From Sphingomonas sp. AOB5 (GTDB taxonomy: Bacteria > Pseudomonadota > Alphaproteobacteria > Sphingomonadales > Sphingomonadaceae): 64,000 nt of DNA. The notes beneath the pieces were generated by a model that worked only from the letters and a program-made list of their open reading frames with translations, was not told the origin of the DNA and ran no database searches. Where the stretch lies: positions 1 to 64,000 of the forward strand of contig NZ_JARNTV010000009.1 in assembly GCF_029433115.1 (NCBI RefSeq), read 5' to 3'. The translations under genes and the position numbers were made by a program. Positions 43,386 through 53,040 of the stretch are shown here, in pieces (within the stretch, counting starts at the first letter, position 1; the number at the start of each line of letters is the position of its first letter).

Positions 43386-45911
43386 ATGAAAACACAAATC
43401 AAGGCGATCCGGATCGCCGCGCTGACATCGGTATGCATCGGCATGTTCGCGGCCGGCTCGGCTCAGGCGCAGGAAGCGGCGCCCGCACCCGCGCCGCAGA
43501 GCGCCGAGCCGGAAGACTCCGGAGTCGAGATCGTCGTCACCGCGCGTCTCCGCAACGAGCGCCTGATGGAGACGCCGGTGGCAGTCACCGCGCTGGGTGG
43601 CGAGGATATCGCGCGCTACAATGCGGTCGATCTGACCAAGATCGGCGAACTGACCCCGACGGTGATCGTCAGCAGCACGCGTTCGACCGGTTCGGGTTCG
43701 ATCGCGATCCGCGGCATCAGCTCGCCTGCGACCAACCAGGGTTTCGAACAGGCGGTGTCGGTGGCCATCGACGGCGTGCAGTCCTCGTCGGGCCGCGTCT
43801 CGTCGCTGGGCTTCTTCGACGTGCAGCAGGTCGAAGTGATGAAGGGGCCGCAGACCCTGTTCTTCGGCAAGAACAGCCCGGCGGGCGTGATCGCGATCAC
43901 CACCGCGGGCCCGACCGATCAGATCGAGGTCGGCGGTCGTGTCTCCTATGAATTCGTGGCCGATGAAATCACCGGCGAAGGCTATATCGCCGGTCCGATC
44001 GCCGAAGGCCTGGGCGGCCGCGTCGCGGTCAAATATCGCAAGATGGAAGGCTGGCTCCACAACAATGCGCTGCGTGCGCCGAACCCGTTCTTCCCCGCAT
44101 CGCTGCCGGCGACCCTGGGCACCCTGCCCGGGCGCCAGTCGGAGCGTGTGGGCGATGACGAGATCATGGGCCGCATCACGCTGCAGTTCGAGCCGACCGA
44201 CAATTTCACCGTCACCGCCAAGGTATTTGGCACGCGCGGGCATGATCAGGGCGCGGGCGCCTATGCCCAGAATATCGGCCCCTGCTCGGACGGAAAGCCG
44301 CGCTCGTTCGGCGTTCCCGATCCCTATGGCGACTGCAAGGCTGACAATCAGATCAGCTATGGCGATCTGGTTCCGGTCGTGGCCGGGGCCCTCGCGCGCG
44401 GCGAGAATAATGGTCGTGCCCGCGGCCGCCAGTCGGCTTACATCGCCTCGCTCAACATGCAACTCGATCTCGGCAATGTGTCGATCACCTCGATCACCGG
44501 CCGCATGCAGCATTCGTACAAGAGCGTTGCGGGCCTGACCCAGACCAACGACAGCGGCCTGATCGTGCTCGAGGACACTTCGTATCGCAGCTTCAGCCAG
44601 GAACTGCGTTTCGCGACCAGCTTCGATGGTCCGATCAACGGCATGATCGGCCTCTATTATCAGGACACGCGCGATGATCTGTACAACGATGCCGTGTTCC
44701 GCGCGGACATCAGCTATCAGTCGGCAACCGGGCGTTTCGACACCTATGAGAAGCTCGCCTATCTCACCGGCCGCACCTATTCGGCATTCGGCCAGCTGAG
44801 CTGGGAGATCGTGCCTTCGCTCGAACTGTCGGGCGGTCTGCGCTGGACTTCCGAGAAGAAGTCGACCCGCAACCAGAATCTGTACGGCATCAATTCCGCA
44901 CTGGGCGCCTTCAACACCTCGGCCACGGTGTTCCCGGGATCGAGCGATCCGACGCCGGGCATTCTTGCCGGCGAATTCTCGGACGACAATCTCTCGCCTG
45001 AAGTCACCCTGTCCTGGCATCCGGTGGCGGATACGACGATCTATGCGTCCTATCGCACCGGCTACAAGTCGGGTGGCTTCGGCATCACCAGCCCGATCCA
45101 GACCAACGCGACGCTCGGCGATATCGACTTCGATTCCGAAACCGTGTCGGGCGGTGAAATCGGCGCGAAAGGCGAGTTCTTCAATCGCCGGGTGCGCATG
45201 ACCGCTTCGGCATTCTATTACGACTTCAAGAATCTTCAGGTCACGACCTATGACGCCGCGGCGATCCGCTACAAGATCAACAATGCGGGCCTGGTTCGCC
45301 AGCGCGGCTTCGAGATCGAAGGCGATTTCCGCGTCACGCCCAATCTGAAGATCCGCGGCGCCTTCGCTTATGTGAACAACCGCATCTCGGGCTATACCGG
45401 TCAGTGCTATGGCTACAGCATTCCGGTCGCCCAGGCGCTGACCGCGGCGGCGCCTCCGGGCTGCTCGTTCGTGCTCAACCCGAACGGCACGCGTTTCCAG
45501 ACCGGGACCGGCGCCGCAGTGCTTCAGCAGGTGTTCGATGGCCGCGCGCCGGCGCGTTCGCCCGACTGGAGCGGGAATATCGGCTTCGACGCCAATTTCC
45601 CGACCGGCGGCGGTAAGGAGATCACGCTGACCGGCGATGGCTTCTACAGCTCGAGCTATTATGCCAGCGACTCCTATTCGCCGGCGGCGCTGCAGCGGGC
45701 CTTCTGGCGGTTCAACGCCAGCGTTCGCTTCGGCGATGAACAGGGCCGGTGGCAGTTCGCGCTGGTCGGACGCAATCTCACCAACAAATATTACCTGCTG
45801 TTCGCGGGCGATCGCACCGGTGGTGCCAGCGTTCCGCTGACGTTGGGCGAGCAGCGCGCGTCGGTGGCGCGCGGTCGCGAAATCGCGGCTCAGGTGAGCT
45901 TCAAGTTCTGA
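43386..45911 (+). CDS. TonB-dependent outer-membrane receptor 4
   Basis: An 841-residue receptor. Signal peptide MKTQIKAIRIAALTSVCIG to AQAQ, a Pro/Ala-rich linker, TonB box EIVVTARLRNE, plug with IAIRGISSPATN and QVEVMKGPQTLFFGKNSPAG, barrel ending VSFKF. AAAGGAGAGGGGAG lies upstream. A strong terminator follows (45923-45963), yet beta-oxidation genes start only 67 bases downstream, so the receptor may be expressed at higher level than the enzymes. Confidence 0.93.
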   Translation: MKTQIKAIRIAALTSVCIGMFAAGSAQAQEAAPAPAPQSAEPEDSGVEIVVTARLRNERLMETPVAVTALGGEDIARYNAVDLTKIGELTPTVIVSSTRSTGSGSIAIRGISSPATNQGFEQAVSVAIDGVQSSSGRVSSLGFFDVQQVEVMKGPQTLFFGKNSPAGVIAITTAGPTDQIEVGGRVSYEFVADEITGEGYIAGPIAEGLGGRVAVKYRKMEGWLHNNALRAPNPFFPASLPATLGTLPGRQSERVGDDEIMGRITLQFEPTDNFTVTAKVFGTRGHDQGAGAYAQNIGPCSDGKPRSFGVPDPYGDCKADNQISYGDLVPVVAGALARGENNGRARGRQSAYIASLNMQLDLGNVSITSITGRMQHSYKSVAGLTQTNDSGLIVLEDTSYRSFSQELRFATSFDGPINGMIGLYYQDTRDDLYNDAVFRADISYQSATGRFDTYEKLAYLTGRTYSAFGQLSWEIVPSLELSGGLRWTSEKKSTRNQNLYGINSALGAFNTSATVFPGSSDPTPGILAGEFSDDNLSPEVTLSWHPVADTTIYASYRTGYKSGGFGITSPIQTNATLGDIDFDSETVSGGEIGAKGEFFNRRVRMTASAFYYDFKNLQVTTYDAAAIRYKINNAGLVRQRGFEIEGDFRVTPNLKIRGAFAYVNNRISGYTGQCYGYSIPVAQALTAAAPPGCSFVLNPNGTRFQTGTGAAVLQQVFDGRAPARSPDWSGNIGFDANFPTGGGKEITLTGDGFYSSSYYASDSYSPAALQRAFWRFNASVRFGDEQGRWQFALVGRNLTNKYYLLFAGDRTGGASVPLTLGEQRASVARGREIAAQVSFKF

Positions 45912-45922
45912 CGATCCCCAGC

Positions 45923-45963
45923 CGGGCGGGCGGAGGCAAGACCTTCGCCCGCCCGTTTTCTTT
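45923..45963 (+). terminator. Strong intrinsic terminator after receptor 4
   Basis: CGGGCGGGCG pairs with CGCCCGCCCG, extended inward to about 14 bp around CAAGA, followed by TTTTCTTT. It is the best terminator in the window. It lies between receptor 4 and the CitE-like gene, so the downstream operon needs read-through or its own promoter. Confidence 0.8.
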
Positions 45964-45977
45964 ATCCGGAGTTCCTC

Positions 45978-46829
45978 GTGTCCTGGCGCAATCTGTTCTT
46001 CGCCCCCGGTAACCGCCCCGATCTGCTCGGCAAGTTCGAACGGGTGCAGGCCGACAATTTCGTGATCGACCTGGAGGATGGAACCCCGCCGGACCACAAA
46101 CAGGCAGCGCGAGAGGCGCTGGCCGACAATGTCGCGATGATCCGGGCAAAGCCGCTGTCCGGCCGGTTGCTGGTGCGCATCAATGCGATCGGAACGCCGG
46201 GCGCAGAGGCCGATCTGCAAGCGGCACTCGCGACTCCGATCGATGGCATCGTTCTTCCCAAGATCGAGAAGGCGTCGGATCTGGCGTGGATCGATGCCGA
46301 GGCCGGGCGTGCGGCACGGACCGATATCATCGTCGTCGGCGGCGTTGAGTCGCTGACCGGTATCCTCGACATTCGCGACTTCACCCGCGAGCCCGGGCGG
46401 CTCGTGGCACTCTATTTCGGACCCGAAGATATCGCGGCGCAGGCGGGCATGGAACGCACGGCCGAAAGCGACGAGGTCCTGTATGCGCGCCAGCGTGTCC
46501 TGCTCGCGGCCAAGGCTGCGGGGATCGGGGCGATCGATCAGGCCGTCGTCAATATCCACGATGCCGAAGCATTCGAGCGGGACTGCGCTCGCGCACGCCG
46601 CTGGGGCTTCGATGGCAAGATCTGCCTCAATCCGCGTCAGGCCGCCGATGCGTGCCGCTTCTTCACCCCCGCTCCGGAAGCGATCGATCGCGCCCGGCGG
46701 TTGCTCGCGGCCTATGCCGATGGTGCGGCGCAGGGGCGTGGCACCATCACTTTCGAAGGCGGGATGATCGATCAGCCGATGGTGATCCGCGCACGGGCCA
46801 TATTGGCGGCGGCGGGGGAACCGGGCTGA
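45978..46829 (+). CDS. HpcH/HpaI aldolase / citrate-lyase beta (CitE)-like protein
   Basis: A 283-residue CitE-like protein: LFFAPGNRPDLLGKF, VIDLEDGTPPDHK, RINAIGTP, IVLPKIEKASDL, VESLTGILDI, LYFGPEDIAAQAG and GFDGKICLNPRQ. This family cleaves or hydrolyses acyl-CoA such as malyl-, citramalyl- or beta-methylmalyl-CoA using Mg. GTG start at 45978 with GGAG upstream. Its stop overlaps the CoA-transferase start (TGATG). It may process a short dicarboxyl or hydroxyacyl-CoA product of side-chain removal. Confidence 0.88.
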   Translation: MSWRNLFFAPGNRPDLLGKFERVQADNFVIDLEDGTPPDHKQAAREALADNVAMIRAKPLSGRLLVRINAIGTPGAEADLQAALATPIDGIVLPKIEKASDLAWIDAEAGRAARTDIIVVGGVESLTGILDIRDFTREPGRLVALYFGPEDIAAQAGMERTAESDEVLYARQRVLLAAKAAGIGAIDQAVVNIHDAEAFERDCARARRWGFDGKICLNPRQAADACRFFTPAPEAIDRARRLLAAYADGAAQGRGTITFEGGMIDQPMVIRARAILAAAGEPG

Positions 46830-48100
46830 TGCCGCGGCACATCCCGCTCGATGCGCTGGACTTTGCGGAATTCGTTCGCCCCGGCGACGGAGTGATCTGG
46901 GGCCAGGTGGCGGGCGAGCCGCTGCCGCTCTCATCGCGGCTGATGGAACAGCGGTCGTCGATCGGCGGCCGATTCTCGATCTTTCTCGGCGCCAGTTTCT
47001 CGGACACGGTCCAGCCCGATCATGCCGATCATATCGACATGCGCGCGATCGGCGGCATTGCCGGCAACCGGCGGCTCGCCAAGGCGGGTGTGCTCGACGT
47101 GATCCCGACGCATATCTCGGCTGTCGCCGACTATATCCGCGACCGGCGGATTCCGGGCGACGTCGCGATGGTCCAGCTCTCGCCGCCCGACGCCGATGGC
47201 CGATACTCCTATTCGGTCGCCTCGGACTATATCGTTGCTGCGGTCGAGAATGCGCGCGTGGTGATCGGCGAAGTCAACGCATCGGCACCGCGTACCTCCG
47301 GACCGCATCGTATCGATCCCGAGCGGCTGGCCTGTATCGTCGAGACCGATCGCCCGGTGCTGGCCGTGCCCCCCGGCCGAATCGGTGACGCCGAGCGCCG
47401 CATTGCCGAACTGGCCGCCGAACTGATCCCGGATCGTGCGGTGCTGCAGGTCGGGATCGGTGCGGTGCCCGATGCGATCCTGACGCTGCTGGGCAATCAC
47501 AAGGATCTGGGCGTGCATTCGGGCATGATCGGCGACGGCGTGATCGACCTGATCGAACGCGGCGTGGTGACCAATGCCTATAAGCTATTCGACCGGGGCG
47601 TGAGCGTCACCGGAACCATGGCCGGGACCGAGCGGCTCTACCGTTTTGCGCACGACAATCCGGCGATCGAGATGCGCAGCACGGATCATACCCATGGCGC
47701 GGCCGTGCTGGCGGCGATCCCGGGTCTGGTCTCGATCAACTCCGCAATCGAGGTCGACCTGACCGGTCAGGTGAATGCCGAGGAAGCGGCGGGCATGCAT
47801 ATCGGCGCAGTCGGCGGTGCGGTCGATTATGTTCGCGGTGCGCACAAGGCACGCGGCGGGCGTTCGATGATCGCGCTTTCGGCAACGGCCGGGGACGGCA
47901 AGATCAGCAAGGTCGTCTCCCGGCTCGGCGGAGCTGTTAGCACCGCGCGCAGCGACGTGGATGTCATCATCACCGAATTCGGCGTGGCCGAGCTGCGCGC
48001 GAAGTCGCTGCGCGAACGCGCCCGCGCGATGATCGCCATCGCCCATCCCGATTTTCGCGAGCAGCTCGCTGCCGATGCGCGCGCAATGTTCGGCGCCTGA
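46829..48100 (+). CDS. Acetyl-CoA hydrolase/class I CoA transferase (4-hydroxybutyrate CoA-transferase-like)
   Basis: A 423-residue class I CoA transferase. VLQVGIGAVPDAIL, HSGMIGDGVIDLIERG and INSAIEVDLTGQVNAE (with the Glu expected to carry the CoA thioester) are visible, plus DVIITEFGVAELR. It moves CoA between acetyl-CoA or another acyl-CoA and an acid. It is coupled to the CitE-like gene by a 1-base overlap. Likely role: CoA recycling or activation of an intermediate in this operon. Confidence 0.9.
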   Translation: MPRHIPLDALDFAEFVRPGDGVIWGQVAGEPLPLSSRLMEQRSSIGGRFSIFLGASFSDTVQPDHADHIDMRAIGGIAGNRRLAKAGVLDVIPTHISAVADYIRDRRIPGDVAMVQLSPPDADGRYSYSVASDYIVAAVENARVVIGEVNASAPRTSGPHRIDPERLACIVETDRPVLAVPPGRIGDAERRIAELAAELIPDRAVLQVGIGAVPDAILTLLGNHKDLGVHSGMIGDGVIDLIERGVVTNAYKLFDRGVSVTGTMAGTERLYRFAHDNPAIEMRSTDHTHGAAVLAAIPGLVSINSAIEVDLTGQVNAEEAAGMHIGAVGGAVDYVRGAHKARGGRSMIALSATAGDGKISKVVSRLGGAVSTARSDVDVIITEFGVAELRAKSLRERARAMIAIAHPDFREQLAADARAMFGA

Positions 48101-48116
48101 ACCGACGGAGAGAAAC

Positions 48117-48875
48117 GTGTCAGACGTATTGTTCGAGATCCGCGGCCAGATCGCGATCATCACCATCAACCGCCCCGACACGATGAACGCGATCAACACC
48201 GGGGTTCGCGCAGGCCTGTACGAAGCCTTTGACCGGTTCGAGATTTCGAACCTGCGCGCGGCGGTGCTCACCGGCGCGGGCGATCGCGCATTCTGCGCGG
48301 GCATGGACCTGAAGGAAGCGGCGGCGATGGGCACCGGCGTGCCGCCGCGCGATTTCCTGCCGATTCTCGGCGACACGCTGACGGTCACCAAGCCGGTCAT
48401 CGCCGCGGTGAACGGCATCGCCTATGCCGGCGGCTGGCTGTTCGCCCAGATGTGCGATCTGTGCGTGGCCAGCGAAAATGCCAGCTTCGCCATTACGGAG
48501 TCGCGGGTCGGACGCGGCATGCCCTGGGCAGTGCCGCTGGTGCATATGATCCCGCAACGCATCGCGCTCGAGCTGCTGATGACCGGCAACCCGATCAGTG
48601 CCCAGCGCGGCTATGAGGTCGGCTTCGTCAACCATGTGACTCCGCCCGGCGGCGCGCTGGAAAAGGCATTGGAACTGGCTGATCGCATCGCCGACGGCGC
48701 GCCGCTCACGGTGACCGCCGCCAAGGAAACGATGCGGATCGCGACCGAAATGGGCCGCAGCGCTGCGCTGATGGCGGCGCACCATATCTTCGAGCGCGTC
48801 TATCGCAGCCGCGACGCTCTGGAAGGGCCGCGCGCCTTTGCCGAGAAGCGCAAGCCGGACTGGAGCGGCGAATGA
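48117..48875 (+). CDS. Enoyl-CoA hydratase/isomerase family protein 1
   Basis: A 252-residue crotonase. ITINRPDTMNAIN, FCAGMDLKEAAAMG (oxyanion strand) and KPVIAAVNGIAYAGGW are family marks; the second active-site region reads FAITESRVGRGMPWA rather than the usual IPGAGGT, so it may be a hydratase with altered specificity or a hydrolase. GTG start at 48117 with GGAGAG upstream. Its stop overlaps the SDR start (ATGA). Confidence 0.88.
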   Translation: MSDVLFEIRGQIAIITINRPDTMNAINTGVRAGLYEAFDRFEISNLRAAVLTGAGDRAFCAGMDLKEAAAMGTGVPPRDFLPILGDTLTVTKPVIAAVNGIAYAGGWLFAQMCDLCVASENASFAITESRVGRGMPWAVPLVHMIPQRIALELLMTGNPISAQRGYEVGFVNHVTPPGGALEKALELADRIADGAPLTVTAAKETMRIATEMGRSAALMAAHHIFERVYRSRDALEGPRAFAEKRKPDWSGE

Positions 48876-49651
48876 AGCGCCTGTCGGGCCGGACTGCGAT
48901 CGTCACCGGCGCCGCGTCGGGGCTTGGGCTGGCGATTGCAGAGCGACTGTTGACCGAAGGTGCTTCGGTACTCGCGGTCGACCGTAACGGCCCGATGCTT
49001 GCGGCGTTGCCCGAAGCTGCGGGTCTTCGCACCTTCTGCATCGATCTGATGATCGACGATGCGCCGTCGGCCATTCTCGAGGCTTGTAGCGATGCGTTCG
49101 GCAAGCCCGATATTCTGGTCAATAATGCGGGGCAAGGCGACTCGCCGGGCCTGCTGGCGGCGACCGATGCGGACTTCGATCACTGGATCGGAATCAATCT
49201 GCGCACCTGTTTCCGCCTGTGCCGCGAAACGATGCCGGCGCTGCTGGAAACGCGCGGGATCATCGTCAACGTCGCCTCCACGCTTGGGCTGCAAGGCTAT
49301 GGGATCCAGCCGCTCTACAGCGCCGCCAAGGCGGGGATCATCGGGCTGACGCGCCAGCTGTCGACCGAGTTTTCGGGCCGCGGCGTTCGCGTCAACGCAA
49401 TCGCCCCCGGCGTGATCGCCACGCCTGCCACCGCGGCACGGCTGGACAGCCGGCGGTTCCAGGCCGCCGTGGTCGAGATCACCCCGATGGAGCGGGTTGG
49501 CAGGCCCGAGGAAGTGGCGGCTGCGGCGGCATTCCTGTGCAGCGACGATGCCAGCTTCGTCACGGGTCAGGTTCTCGCCGTCGATGGAGGCGCCACTACG
49601 GCCTGCTACGCCAGCAACAAGATGATCGGTCTTTTCGAAGCCGGCGGATGA
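48872..49651 (+). CDS. SDR-family oxidoreductase 4
   Basis: A 259-residue classical SDR: TGAASGLGLAIA, VDRNG, LVNNAGQGD, NVASTLG, LYSAAKAGI and VTGQVLAVDGGATT. Sits between a crotonase and a thiolase, so 3-hydroxyacyl-CoA dehydrogenase is the natural inference. Overlaps the crotonase stop by 4 bases. Confidence 0.9.
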   Translation: MKRLSGRTAIVTGAASGLGLAIAERLLTEGASVLAVDRNGPMLAALPEAAGLRTFCIDLMIDDAPSAILEACSDAFGKPDILVNNAGQGDSPGLLAATDADFDHWIGINLRTCFRLCRETMPALLETRGIIVNVASTLGLQGYGIQPLYSAAKAGIIGLTRQLSTEFSGRGVRVNAIAPGVIATPATAARLDSRRFQAAVVEITPMERVGRPEEVAAAAAFLCSDDASFVTGQVLAVDGGATTACYASNKMIGLFEAGG

Positions 49652-49694
49652 GGAGAGGGCTTGACCGCGGCCCACCCTTCTGCAAGCTGATTTA

Positions 49695-49710
49695 AATACT
49701 CAGTAGGATC
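49695..49710. promoter_or_regulatory. Degenerate CATAC-like site before the thiolase
   Basis: AATACTCAGTAGGATC keeps the left half and the RG-AT pattern of the right half, with three or four mismatches. It lies six bases before the thiolase ATG, in the only sizeable gap (64 bases) of this operon; it may be chance. Confidence 0.25.
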
Positions 49711-49715
49711 AAAAC

Positions 49716-50894
49716 ATGGGATCTGCACGTATCGCCGGGGTCGGCATGACGGCCTTCTCCAAGCCCGGAAAGGGGCCGGCCTATCCGGAACTGGCCGGTG
49801 CGGCGCTGGCCGACGCGCTGGCGGATGCCGGGCTGGGCTATGATGCGATCCAGCAGGCCTATGTCGGCTATGTCTATGGCGACTCCACCGCGGGCCAGGC
49901 GGCGCTCTATCCGACCGGGTTGAGCGGCATCCCGATCCTCAACGTCAACAACAACTGCGCCACCGGATCGAGTGCGTTGTTCCTCGCGCGTCAGGCAGTC
50001 GAGAGCGGTGCTGCGGAATGCGTGCTGGCGCTCGGCTTCGAACAGATGAGTCCCGGCGCGATCGGCAATGTCTTCCCGGACCGGCCGGCGCCGCTCGACG
50101 CGTTCACCGGTGCGGTCGATGCGGCTTTCGGGCCGAGCGAGGCGCCGATGGCGCTCAAGATATTCGGCGGCGCTGCGATCGAATATGCCGAGCGCTACGG
50201 ATCGGACCCAGCCCTGTTCGCGAGCGTCGCGGTAAAGGCGCGGCGTCATGCCGAGCATAATGAGCGGGCCATTTTTCGCGGGCAGCTGAGTGTCGAGGAA
50301 GTGCTCGCATCGCCAGCCTTGTTCGGCCCGCTGACCCGATTGCAGGCCTGTCCGCCGACCTGCGGTGCGGCGGCGGCAATCCTGGTTTCGGAAGCCTTTG
50401 CGAAGCGGCACGGGCTTTCCGCCGATATCGTCATTCGCGGACAGGCGATGACCACCGATCGCGCCTCGACCTTCGAAGGCAACAGCATGATCCGGCTGGT
50501 CGGCGCCGATATCGCTCGCGCGGCGGCGGAGGCGGTCTATGCCGAAGCCGGTGTCTCGCCGGGCGATATCGACGTGGTCGAGCTGCACGACTGTTTCACC
50601 ATCAACGAGATACTGACCTACGAAGCGCTGATGCTCACGCCGGAGGGCACCGCCGACCGGTTCGTTGCCGATGGCGACAACAGCTATGGCGGCGCGGTGG
50701 TCACCAATCCTTCGGGCGGGTTGCTGTCCAAGGGGCATCCGCTCGGCGCGACCGGCCTTGCCCAGATCGCGGAGCTGGTGTGGCAGCTGCGTGGACAGGC
50801 AGGACCACGACAGGTGGAAGGCGCGCGGCTCGCGCTGCAGCACAATCTCGGTCTTGGCGGCGCCTGCGTCGTGTCGCTGCTGGAGCGCGCATAA
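49716..50894 (+). CDS. SCP-x type thiolase (acetyl-CoA acyltransferase)
   Basis: A 392-residue lipid-transfer-type thiolase. The nucleophile Cys81 is in [29 protein letters not shown] and a C-terminal GLGGACVV (second Cys) complete the site. It should cleave a 3-ketoacyl-CoA, releasing acetyl- or propionyl-CoA; SCP-x thiolases accept branched 3-keto-acyl-CoAs. It contrasts with the Cys-less homologue at 34247. The stop overlaps the racemase ATG. Confidence 0.92.
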   Translation: MGSARIAGVGMTAFSKPGKGPAYPELAGAALADALADAGLGYDAIQQAYVGYVYGDSTAGQAALYPTGLSGIPILNVNNNCATGSSALFLARQAVESGAAECVLALGFEQMSPGAIGNVFPDRPAPLDAFTGAVDAAFGPSEAPMALKIFGGAAIEYAERYGSDPALFASVAVKARRHAEHNERAIFRGQLSVEEVLASPALFGPLTRLQACPPTCGAAAAILVSEAFAKRHGLSADIVIRGQAMTTDRASTFEGNSMIRLVGADIARAAAEAVYAEAGVSPGDIDVVELHDCFTINEILTYEALMLTPEGTADRFVADGDNSYGGAVVTNPSGGLLSKGHPLGATGLAQIAELVWQLRGQAGPRQVEGARLALQHNLGLGGACVVSLLERA

Positions 50895-52039
50895 TGGGAC
50901 CGCTTGCAGGTATCCGGATCGTCGAGATCGCGGGCATCGGACCCGGCCCGATGGCGGCGATGCTGCTGGCCGATATGGGTGCCACCGTGCTGCGCGTGAC
51001 TCGCGTCGAGGATAATGGCCCCGGCCTGCCCAAGCCGCCCGAGTTCGACCTGGTGATGCGCGGCCGGAAATCGGTCGCGGTCGATCTGAAGTCGCCCGAA
51101 GGCATCGCGCTGGTGCTCGACCTGATCGAGAAGGCGGATGGCCTGATCGAGGGGTTCCGCCCCGGGACGACCGAGCGGCTGGGCATTGGTCCGGACGAAG
51201 CGCTGAAGCGCAATCCGCGACTGGTCTATGGCCGCATGACCGGGTTCGGTCAGGAAGGGCCATTGGCCAAGGTCGCTGGACACGACATCAATTACATCGC
51301 GATCACCGGTGCGCTGCACGCGATCGGGGAAGCCGGTGGCGGGCCGGTGCCGCCGATCAACCTGCTGGGCGATTTCGCGGGTGGGTCGCTCTACCTCGTG
51401 TTCGGCATGGTCTGCGCGCTGCTGGAGGCGCAGCGATCGGGGCAGGGGCAGATGGTCGATGCCGCGATTGTCGATGGGACCATCTCGCTGATGGCGATGA
51501 TCTATGGCCTGCACGCCGCGGGGATGCACAGCCTGAAGCGGGGCGAGAACCTGCTCGACGGCGGATCGGCGATCTATGCCAGCTATAAGTGCGCCGACGG
51601 GGAATATGTGTCGATCGGGCCGATCGAGCCGAAGTTCCGCAAGATCCTGTTCGAGCGCATGGGGCTCGAGCCGACGATGGACGATGGTCCCGAAACCGCG
51701 GCGCGGCTTGCCGCTGCATTCCGGACGCGAACCCGCGACCAATGGTGCGAACTGCTCGAAGGGACCGATGCCTGCTTCGCGCCGGTCCTGTCGATGGCCG
51801 AGGCGCCTGCGCATCCGCACAATGCCGCGCGCGATGCGTTCGTGACCATCGGCGGCGTGGTCCAGCCCGCCCCGGCACCGCGCTTCAGCCGCACCCGTCC
51901 CGATCTGCCCACGGCGCCGGAAGCGCCGGGCGCGAGCGGGCGCGAGGCGTTGGCGGAGTGGGGCATCGATGCGGCAAAGGTTGCGGCATTGGCCGGTTCG
52001 GGCGCAATCAGCCTGCCCGACCTGCAGGGTGCCGCATGA
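50894..52039 (+). CDS. Alpha-methylacyl-CoA racemase (CaiB family)
   Basis: A 381-residue racemase. [34 protein letters not shown], the catalytic His in [14 protein letters not shown] and Asp in [10 protein letters not shown] match AMACR/MCR. It inverts the alpha-methyl centre of 2-methylacyl-CoAs so that S-specific dehydrogenases can act. This is strong evidence that the substrate chain is methyl-branched, as in sterol, bile-acid and isoprenoid side chains. ATGA/ATAATG overlaps connect it on both sides. Confidence 0.93.
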   Translation: MGPLAGIRIVEIAGIGPGPMAAMLLADMGATVLRVTRVEDNGPGLPKPPEFDLVMRGRKSVAVDLKSPEGIALVLDLIEKADGLIEGFRPGTTERLGIGPDEALKRNPRLVYGRMTGFGQEGPLAKVAGHDINYIAITGALHAIGEAGGGPVPPINLLGDFAGGSLYLVFGMVCALLEAQRSGQGQMVDAAIVDGTISLMAMIYGLHAAGMHSLKRGENLLDGGSAIYASYKCADGEYVSIGPIEPKFRKILFERMGLEPTMDDGPETAARLAAAFRTRTRDQWCELLEGTDACFAPVLSMAEAPAHPHNAARDAFVTIGGVVQPAPAPRFSRTRPDLPTAPEAPGASGREALAEWGIDAAKVAALAGSGAISLPDLQGAA

Positions 52040-53040
52040 CGCCTGACGAAATCGCACTGATCCGCGACGCCGCACAACGGCTGTTGAACGACCACGCAAC
52101 CCGCGAGACGATTGCTGCGGCCGAGACCGGCGGCTGGCCGGGGGAATTATGGTCCTCGCTCGCCGATGCTGGGCTGACGATGGCGCTGGTTTCGGAAGGC
52201 GGCGGCGGTGTCGGACTCGACATTGCCGACGCGCTCGATCTGGCCGGACTCGTCGCCGAATATGCCGCGCCGGTGCCGTTCGGCGAGACGATGCTGGCGG
52301 CCTGGCTGCTCGACCGGGCGGGGATCGCGGTACCGGATGGCGCGCTGACCTTCGCGGGTATCGACGCCGATCGCAAACTGGCGCGGATCCCCTGGGGGCG
52401 TAGCGCGCAGCTGGTGCTGGTGACGGAGCATAATGGTCAAGCGGTTCTGGCGCTTCTGGAGCCCGGCGAACTGAACTGGGAACACGCCACCAACATGGCG
52501 GGCGAGCCCCGCGACACGGCGACCCTCGATCCGGCGTTCGACACCGCCCGTTTCGTGCCTTCGCCAATCTCGCCCACGGAACTCCGCCAGCTCGGCGCGG
52601 CGCTGCGTTCGGCGCAGATTGCGGGTGCCTTGCGGCGGTCGTCCGATCTGGCGGTGCTCTATGCGACCCAGCGGTCCCAGTTCGGCAAGACGCTGTCGCA
52701 GTTCCAGGCGATCCAGCAATCGCTGGCGGTGCTGGCGACTCAGGCCGCGGTGGCGACGGCTGCCGCCGGATATGCCGCACGCGCGATTGCGGCCGGATCG
52801 CCGATGCCCGCGATAGCCATCGCCAAGGCGCGATGTGGCGAAGCGGCGGGTGCCGGATCGGCGATCGCACATCAGATCCACGGTGCAATCGGCTTCACGC
52901 TGGAGCACGACCTGCAATTCTCGACCCGGCGCCTGTTGTCCTGGCGCGACGAGTTCGGCGGCGATGCGGAGTGGAACGAAGCGTTCGGACGGCTGGTGCT
53001 GGCCGGTGGCGATGTATGGAAGGCGGTGAGCGGGCGATGA
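52036..53040 (+). CDS. Acyl-CoA dehydrogenase, short subunit of a paired set
   Basis: A 334-residue acyl-CoA dehydrogenase, shorter than the 380-400 typical length. The C-terminal domain carries [33 protein letters not shown]; the N-terminal FAD motifs of the larger partner are reduced. Overlaps the next acyl-CoA dehydrogenase by 4 bases. Adjacent pairs of this type form alpha2-beta2 dehydrogenases in steroid side-chain degradation (ChsE1-ChsE2 type), where the two subunits share FAD and active site. Inference from gene arrangement. Confidence 0.88.
   Translation: MTPDEIALIRDAAQRLLNDHATRETIAAAETGGWPGELWSSLADAGLTMALVSEGGGGVGLDIADALDLAGLVAEYAAPVPFGETMLAAWLLDRAGIAVPDGALTFAGIDADRKLARIPWGRSAQLVLVTEHNGQAVLALLEPGELNWEHATNMAGEPRDTATLDPAFDTARFVPSPISPTELRQLGAALRSAQIAGALRRSSDLAVLYATQRSQFGKTLSQFQAIQQSLAVLATQAAVATAAAGYAARAIAAGSPMPAIAIAKARCGEAAGAGSAIAHQIHGAIGFTLEHDLQFSTRRLLSWRDEFGGDAEWNEAFGRLVLAGGDVWKAVSGR

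Noticed and set aside
43170..46934. A 1254-codon stop-free frame on the minus strand opposite receptor 4
   Set aside because: It is antisense to a clear TonB receptor and CitE-like gene, is rich in Arg, Ala and Gly with low-complexity composition, and shows no family motif. It is a codon-bias shadow in high-GC DNA.
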